This document shows, piece by piece, positions 31,525 through 36,281 of a stretch of DNA of 36,281 nucleotides (positions are counted from its first letter, which is position 1; every line of letters begins with the position of its first letter). The notes beneath the pieces are model-generated. The model did no database searches, was not told where the DNA came from, and saw nothing but the letters and a program-made list of their open reading frames with translations. This stretch comes from a virus. Made by a program: the position numbers and the translations under genes. The stretch covers positions 1 to 36,281 of the IMG/VR virus record IMGVR_UViG_3300045611_000199; one strand, 5' to 3'.

Positions 31525-32985
31525 CTATGGTGCAAGCTGGTATCGTGGAAGAGGAATATAATCTTCTTTTTCCAAAAGCATAGTATATTCATCTTCCTCA
31601 CTAAAATCCGGTAAGCCAGTTACAGAAAAGACCATGTTCTGGATGTCAAACACCTCTAATATGTAAGCAAAGTCATCCATTACGTCATCATTTCTTGAGC
31701 AAGGAAACGCGGAAAGTTGTTCTTCTAACTTCCCACTTATAGAAGGAGATGGGTTGTGATACATTATCCCTTGTTTGTAGAAAGGATTCAGTTCTTTAAT
31801 CCTATCTTCCTTCTTTCCTCTTGCATGCAGCTCTATAAGGTTGTAGTATTTTCCTCTTGTTGAGAGAAAGGTTTTGAAAGGAGTGGTTATAAAAAGATGC
31901 AAAGAAGTTACTTCCACACCAATATCACTCGTCTTCCATCTATCTGCCATATCAGCCGCATGTTTGTAGATTTCATCAGGTTCCATTCTTGCACTAATGC
32001 AATCCACAAACATGATTCTGTTATGAGTTGTGTCTACCCCCACGCAAATTACTGCGGAGAAGTCCGAGGACATTTTTACCGTCTTCGCAGGATCAACCAG
32101 CACGACGTAACGGACTGTAGGAAGCTTTATCCAATCTGGATCGTAAACTTTAAAATACTCGGGCTTGAAAATAGCATCCTCGGAGGAGATCGGAAGATTC
32201 CTATATTCTCTGTAAAGAGTATCAAGCATTCCCATGTTTCTATACTCTTCAATCATCTTCTTTATCTCTGCATCACTCTTGTACTCGGGATAATTACTCT
32301 TCCCCTCCGCATTAAACAGTTCGATTCTTTTTGAGTTCCAAGAAGGATTCTCAAGAAGCTTTGTAAGCAACGCAGCTTGGTGGAGAACAGTACCGATAAG
32401 AACTATCGATCCTCCGTCCGCAAGAGAGTTGATAACATCTGCGAACAACCATTCTTCAAGTTGAGCTCTTCTCTCAGGAGATCTAACTGCCTCAGGATTC
32501 TCGAGGTCGTCAATGATAATAAGTTGAGGTCTTGCATGACCACTCTTAGTTCCTCTAATCTGCTGGCCTGCTCCTTTTGCAACAACTCTAACTCCATTTG
32601 AAGTTTCAATAACATCCTCAGCCCATTTGTTGCCCGCAAGATCTCCAAAGACTTTAAGGAGGAGCTCATTGGTTTCTATCTCCTTTTTCAACGTTCCAAG
32701 ATCTTCACAAGCCTTCGTTGCTGTGCAGGAAATAATACAGATATAGTCGAGTAGTTTCCAACAAATTTTTCTTAGTGGAAGAGTCAACCCTGCCGTGGTT
32801 GTTTTTCCAATCCCTCTTGGAGCGGCAAGCGCATTTTTTTGAGAAGAACTATCTATAACAGCAAACATATCCTTGTGAACCGCTGGATTAAACGGACGAG
32901 TGTAATGATTAGGAAGGAAAATCTTCCCAAACGCGCTAGTGTGCTTAGCACTCTTTACAAGAATCTCATCGCCTATGCTAATCAC
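31525..32985 (-). CDS. terL: Terminase large subunit
   Basis: The product has 486 residues from GTG 32985, chosen because AAGGTGAGG lies six bases upstream and the start overlaps the terS stop (GTGATTAG); a GTG at 32997 would give four more residues. Walker A is APRGIGKTT (residues 55-63), Walker B is LIIIDDLEN, and the nuclease half has VDPAKTVKMSSDFSAVICVGVD and RNDDVMDDF, the acidic residues of the RNase H-like nuclease. It is the packaging motor ATPase and the enzyme that cuts concatemers. It follows terS and precedes the portal region. Confidence 0.95.
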   Translation of the reverse strand: MISIGDEILVKSAKHTSAFGKIFLPNHYTRPFNPAVHKDMFAVIDSSSQKNALAAPRGIGKTTTAGLTLPLRKICWKLLDYICIISCTATKACEDLGTLKKEIETNELLLKVFGDLAGNKWAEDVIETSNGVRVVAKGAGQQIRGTKSGHARPQLIIIDDLENPEAVRSPERRAQLEEWLFADVINSLADGGSIVLIGTVLHQAALLTKLLENPSWNSKRIELFNAEGKSNYPEYKSDAEIKKMIEEYRNMGMLDTLYREYRNLPISSEDAIFKPEYFKVYDPDWIKLPTVRYVVLVDPAKTVKMSSDFSAVICVGVDTTHNRIMFVDCISARMEPDEIYKHAADMADRWKTSDIGVEVTSLHLFITTPFKTFLSTRGKYYNLIELHARGKKEDRIKELNPFYKQGIMYHNPSPSISGKLEEQLSAFPCSRNDDVMDDFAYILEVFDIQNMVFSVTGLPDFSEEDEYTMLLEKEDYIPLPRYQLAP

Positions 32986-33472
32986 TAACAACCTCACCTT
33001 CGATTATTTCACTAAGATCTACTGAAAACGCTCTTCCCACAATCTTATCAACATCTTCCTTTGAAAGACTTGCATGAAGATTTTTTGACTCCACCTTCTT
33101 AACTGCTCCATGCCCCGCACGGTCAAGGATGTCTTTTGCAACATCAACCTTCAGGCGTGGAGTTATTGTTTTGTCATCCTTATCCTTAAGAATCCCTTCC
33201 AGAACATCAAGAGACCTTGCAGAAAGTTCATCAATCCTTTGTCTTGCAGTAGTAATATAGTTATTAGCTTCATTCTGAAGAGTGTCAATTCTTTCACGAA
33301 GAGCAGGAGAGTTTTTACACACACTTACCCATGCCCGAGTCATACCCATAGCGTTAGCTATATCACCAGGACGGTCTCCACGGACTACACGTCTGATAAG
33401 CTCTTGATGTCTATCACTAACACGCTTAACAGAGTGCACTCGTTCACGGTTAGGGGGCAGATAGCGTGGCAT
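32978..33472 (-). CDS. terS: Terminase small subunit
   Basis: The 164-residue protein starts at ATG 33472 after AAAAAAGGAGAG. It carries a helix-turn-helix (about residues 22-45, VRGDRPGDIANAMGMTRAWVS) typical of small terminases that bind the pac or cos site, then a long helical oligomerisation part (RIDTLQNEANNYITTARQRI and ELSARSLDVLEGILKDKDD), and an acidic tail at the end. Position directly before terL and the layout support the call. The frame is open further upstream to 33754, but that part overlaps another gene and looks unlike protein. Confidence 0.82.
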   Translation of the reverse strand: MPRYLPPNRERVHSVKRVSDRHQELIRRVVRGDRPGDIANAMGMTRAWVSVCKNSPALRERIDTLQNEANNYITTARQRIDELSARSLDVLEGILKDKDDKTITPRLKVDVAKDILDRAGHGAVKKVESKNLHASLSKEDVDKIVGRAFSVDLSEIIEGEVVSD

Positions 33473-33488
33473 AAAACTCTCCTTTTTT

Positions 33489-34067
33489 CTAATTCGTTGT
33501 AGTATAAAGTTCTGGTTGAAAGAGCAACTGATCTGCGCCGATCGCGATCCCAACTTTCCTTTCAACATCTCCAGAACCCGAGGGTGCTGTTGTGGTAAGA
33601 CCTCCCGCAGTTGTTGATACATAAACAGCTGATCCCCTAGTCCAGTTCCAAGTGTCATCTCTTGCCGTTCCACAAACCAACGCATAGGTTGTTGCACCAT
33701 CTGCAGTTGTGGCCATAACAAGAAGAGCTGTCGCGCCCATAGTAGAAGCAGCATCTGCGTCTGCTTTATAAACCACAGGAGCAGAAACTCCTGTCGAGCT
33801 GGTTACATAAACAACATTCCCTGCAGCAAGAGTCTCTCCTGCTTCCACTAACATTCTCACCCCTTCACAAGAGTGGTCGTTTGTAGGAGTAGAATCGATC
33901 CAAAGGTCTTTTACTACATAATCCTTCAACCTTAGGATTTTTCCGTTTGCGGAAGCAATAAAATCACCATAATCTCCTGTTTTGACATTCACCGCGGCAT
34001 CGACTATTACTACTCCAATAAGCAAGATACCCAAGATTCCTAAAAACCACTTCTGAAACTTTCTCAT
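33489..34067 (-). CDS. Virion-type beta protein with N-terminal membrane or signal helix
   Basis: The 192-residue protein begins with MRKFQKWFLGILGILLIGVV, a hydrophobic helix that may be a signal peptide (VDAAV after it) or an anchor. The rest is beta-rich and Thr/Ala-rich (GETLAAGNVVYVTSSTG; GATALLVMATTADGATTYAL; AVYVSTTAGGLTTTAPSGSG), resembling head-decoration or tail-tip domains of the DUF2190-like kind. A secreted form of a virion-type domain is unusual. It lies between an Ig-like protein and terS. AAAGGAGGGG precedes the ATG. It might be a decoration protein whose N-terminal helix anchors it, but this is inference. Confidence 0.65.
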   Translation of the reverse strand: MRKFQKWFLGILGILLIGVVIVDAAVNVKTGDYGDFIASANGKILRLKDYVVKDLWIDSTPTNDHSCEGVRMLVEAGETLAAGNVVYVTSSTGVSAPVVYKADADAASTMGATALLVMATTADGATTYALVCGTARDDTWNWTRGSAVYVSTTAGGLTTTAPSGSGDVERKVGIAIGADQLLFQPELYTTTN

Positions 34068-34083
34068 TTAACCCCTCCTTTGT

Positions 34084-34527
34084 CTACGCCACAGCGTAGA
34101 ATTTTAAGTTCTTTACATAAAATTCCGCTTCTCCTGCAATCACCCTACTTCCCGCGTCATTTGCCACAACAGTTAAGGTGTGTTTCTCAAAAGAAAGCAC
34201 ATCATTACAGATGGACTGGACCGAGTTCTCCAAAATAAGCTCTGTAACGCTTTCGGCACTAAGATTTCCAGCTCCTAACTCAGTTCCTGAGTTGTTGTCA
34301 TTTACCTTCCACGTCGCACTCGTAGGGGTAGAGAGCACTCCATCACGGTCCCAGAATTTTATCAGGAATTTGAAAGGAGATCCTTCAACAGCCATAGCAT
34401 TAATAAGAGCAGAGATTTCGATATTCGCTAGCGGAGTAGTAGATACCTCTTCCGCCGCTTGAGACCATTGATCGTCCTCAGTACTCGCATGAATATCATC
34501 TGTTACATTTACATATTCATCAGCCAT
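34084..34527 (-). CDS. Ig-like beta-sandwich virion protein
   Basis: The 147-residue protein starts after AAAGGAGC. After an acidic N-terminal part (DDIHASTEDDQWSQAAEE), it has Ig-like strands (PFKFLIKFWDRDG, SATWKVNDNNSGTELG, SFEKHTLTVVANDAGSRVIAG), such as occur in phage head and tail decoration proteins. It may bind the head surface or a fibre. The family is not recognised. The end contains a 6-bp hairpin (34084-34099) spanning the stop codon. Confidence 0.68.
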   Translation of the reverse strand: MADEYVNVTDDIHASTEDDQWSQAAEEVSTTPLANIEISALINAMAVEGSPFKFLIKFWDRDGVLSTPTSATWKVNDNNSGTELGAGNLSAESVTELILENSVQSICNDVLSFEKHTLTVVANDAGSRVIAGEAEFYVKNLKFYAVA

Positions 34528-34548
34528 AAAATAGCTCCTTTGTAATTT

Positions 34549-36281
34549 TTACTGAATAATAACACCACTAAGCACACGCCCACTGTTTGATACCATAGTA
34601 TTACTCCACGAAAGAGTATACTGCCCATCAGCCGTTGCTGGAGATAATTTGTGCGTGTAGCTAGCGCCTACCTCACTTTCATTACCCTGAGTATCTACAG
34701 CTGTCACACGGTATTGGGTTGTTCCGCTAGTATTCCCTAACCAGTCAATCCAAGTGTTTCCGTGTAATGTAGAAATAGAAGCTACTCTATTAACTTGATT
34801 GATAGTTGGAGCAGCCCCGTCCTCCGCATAGATATTGTAGTGCCTAACCATAGAAGGCTGATAGGTGCTGGTTATCTTCTGACTTATATTAGATAAACAA
34901 CCCGGATCGGATGGGTATGCAGTGTCCTGAGAGCCAGTACCATTCCCACCGGAAACAGTAATAGTATAGATATTTCCCACTTTATGACTCTCAAGTCCAC
35001 TAGTCTCAACGCTCGTTGTTGCGATGTACCAGGTGCCATTAGAGAGCGAAAATGTTCCGGTCTCATATGCATTCCCCGACCAGGCCCCTGTTTTGAAATT
35101 AAACCTAGACCAAACTGTGTTGGTTACTGTGCCTTCTATCGGTGTCCAAGTAATTTTATCAGTAGATTTCCATATCCTGAATGATGCTACCTCACGGGCT
35201 GGAGGGATGTTAGAACCTCCTGTAGGCCATACCCTGTCGCAGTATTTTGGATCTGTAAGTTGTATAGTTGCTGTACCACTAGATACAGACAATGACGATA
35301 TTGTCGGAGGGTACGGGTAGTATGCTACTGAATAAACTATGCTCTGATAATCATCGTCATCGGAGTCACCATCGTAGTCCGAGTGAAACAGAACGGTATT
35401 AAATAGAACCTTAGTACCATCTGGTGACTGTATCGCCATAGGAAAAACATTATAGTTATTCAAAGGTGAAGGTCGCTCAACATCAGCAAATCTATGCTGT
35501 GCTACGGTGTTAGTTTTCCCGGTTTGTGTTGTGTTTTTATATGAGTTTTCGACTAGATAATCCGTTCCAGTAATATCCGTACCAACTAGGTAATCACTCC
35601 ACGCTGTCCAGGAATGATGCTGTCCATCATACTGATTATAATTGAGAGGATAATTACCATTGTTGCTATCATACCACGGAGGATTGCCTCCTGTTGTAAC
35701 ACTAGCCAATACAGAACCAGGGTTGCAATTCCAACCCCAGATACAGCCATCCCCTGCGTCCTGAGAAGATCCCAGAATGAAGTACTGCCCCCATCTATCA
35801 AACGATGGGTGTCCTAGATACCCAAGATTTTCAGGATTATGAGGGGTATATGCATTTGTAAGATCCTCATATACATGCTTCAAATCCCCAGAGCCAAAAG
35901 AGTCTCCGTCCCAATCAGCGTACTGAGGGCCTCCGTCAGTATAGGAACCTATTATTTTTGTCTGCCACCAGCAAGAATTATTCGAGGAGTATTGGAAAAA
36001 TAGATTGTTATGGTCACCCGTGGCATGGTAAGCTCCACCGTGGATTGAGGTTTCTGTTGAATTACTATGATTCCCATAAGGATCTGCCGCAGGACCAAAG
36101 AGTCTACCCATACCCCACGCACTATCCACGGCAGGTGAGCCGTCTAAGGCTATCCGATAGAGATAGACAGAATTTACTGACGTATTAGGACAGGATGTAC
36201 ATGCGTGAGTAGTTATAGTTGTCCCAACAATTGCACTATCATCTGCGGCAATAGAACCTTTTATCGGCTCTATAGTTCGAC
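34549..36281 (-). CDS. Putative receptor-binding protein with TolB-like propeller and FN3-like domains (5' end outside window)
   Basis: The frame is open to the right edge, so the start lies outside; at least 577 residues are present. The first visible part looks like a beta-propeller of the TolB/PD40 type: phrases HPSFDRWGQYFILGS and QSPDGTKVLFNTVLF match the (P/S)xFSPDGxxIxF repeat signature, each closing a blade. An Asp-rich loop follows (DYDGDSDDDDYQ, possibly calcium-binding). Then come two FN3-like domains (about 265-400 and 410-505 counted from GTG 36129; REVASFRIWKSTDKITWTPIE and VRHYNIYAEDGAAPT). Propeller plus FN3 suits cell-surface adhesion or sugar binding, so it may be a tail fibre or spike. 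Location at the head of the late operon is unusual for such a gene. Confidence 0.65.
   Translation of the reverse strand, partial: RTIEPIKGSIAADDSAIVGTTITTHACTSCPNTSVNSVYLYRIALDGSPAVDSAWGMGRLFGPAADPYGNHSNSTETSIHGGAYHATGDHNNLFFQYSSNNSCWWQTKIIGSYTDGGPQYADWDGDSFGSGDLKHVYEDLTNAYTPHNPENLGYLGHPSFDRWGQYFILGSSQDAGDGCIWGWNCNPGSVLASVTTGGNPPWYDSNNGNYPLNYNQYDGQHHSWTAWSDYLVGTDITGTDYLVENSYKNTTQTGKTNTVAQHRFADVERPSPLNNYNVFPMAIQSPDGTKVLFNTVLFHSDYDGDSDDDDYQSIVYSVAYYPYPPTISSLSVSSGTATIQLTDPKYCDRVWPTGGSNIPPAREVASFRIWKSTDKITWTPIEGTVTNTVWSRFNFKTGAWSGNAYETGTFSLSNGTWYIATTSVETSGLESHKVGNIYTITVSGGNGTGSQDTAYPSDPGCLSNISQKITSTYQPSMVRHYNIYAEDGAAPTINQVNRVASISTLHGNTWIDWLGNTSGTTQYRVTAVDTQGNESEVGASYTHKLSPATADGQYTLSWSNTMVSNSGRVLSGVIIQ

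Noticed and set aside
33473-33754. Upstream extension of the terS frame
   Set aside because: It overlaps the 33489 gene on the same strand in another frame, has Leu/Gln/Trp-rich composition, and the ATG at 33472 has a strong ribosome site.
34084-34099. CTACGC-N4-GCGTAG hairpin at the end of the Ig-like gene
   Set aside because: On the coding strand it is followed by ACAAAGGAGG, not a T-run, so not a terminator; chance or ribosome-site effect is likely.
1-36281. tRNA genes, CRISPR arrays, insertion sequences, integrase and attachment sites
   Set aside because: No cloverleaf-like segment, direct-repeat array, transposase or integrase motif was seen; gaps are short and filled by the described sites.

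Overview
The window is part of a tailed double-stranded DNA phage genome, very probably with a short (podovirus-type) tail. It carries both terminase subunits, a portal, a scaffold, an SU10-type major capsid protein, an adaptor-like protein and a set of probable internal/ejection proteins, but no tape measure, tail sheath or tube genes. I see no integrase, lysogeny repressor, RNA polymerase, tRNA, CRISPR array or insertion sequence. The host cannot be named. It reads ordinary sigma-70 promoters and strong GGAGG ribosome sites. A Sec signal peptide on an early protein fits a diderm host but does not prove one. Coding is nearly continuous, no gene-free stretch exceeds about 110 bases, and both window ends cut a gene.

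Layout. Positions 1 to 13237 are transcribed rightward: early, replication and recombination genes. A near-consensus promoter at 823-851 opens the main operon. In order come small proteins of unknown function, a RecB/Cas4-like nuclease with cluster cysteines, a DnaQ-like exonuclease, a Sak4-like recombination ATPase with a probable ssDNA-binding partner, a ribbon-helix-helix-like protein, a ParB-HTH-DNA methyltransferase fusion, a DUF1937 protein, a uracil-glycosylase-like/DNA polymerase I fusion, a DUF3987-like ATPase and two small proteins. Positions 13277 to 36281 are transcribed leftward: a probable receptor-binding protein (cut by the window edge), two beta-rich proteins, terS, terL, a holin-like protein, portal, FN3 tail protein, fibre, a small protein, scaffold, capsid, adaptor, minor tail proteins, a GNAT-like protein, three large probable ejection proteins and one small protein. 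The two blocks converge on a bidirectional terminator at 13246-13268.

How it works together. The fused polymerase, the DUF3987-like ATPase, the nucleases and the Sak4-like annealing system form a self-contained replication and recombination set; a primase is not evident. The late block follows packaging, then head, then tail, then ejection proteins.

Most unusual: a 17-bp dyad, TGTTCA-N5-TGAACA, occurs exactly four times (5960, 13224, 20064, 31502), always at a gene end, and supplies the stop codon in two cases. Read in the direction of transcription, the spacers of three copies are nearly the same. It behaves like a phage-wide operator, stoperator or RNA-processing signal that no feature class explains. 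Also notable are a polymerase with histidine at the O-helix 762-equivalent fused to a UDG domain lacking the usual iron-sulphur cysteines, a C-terminal helix shared by three otherwise unlike early proteins, and over-representation of CCGCGG.
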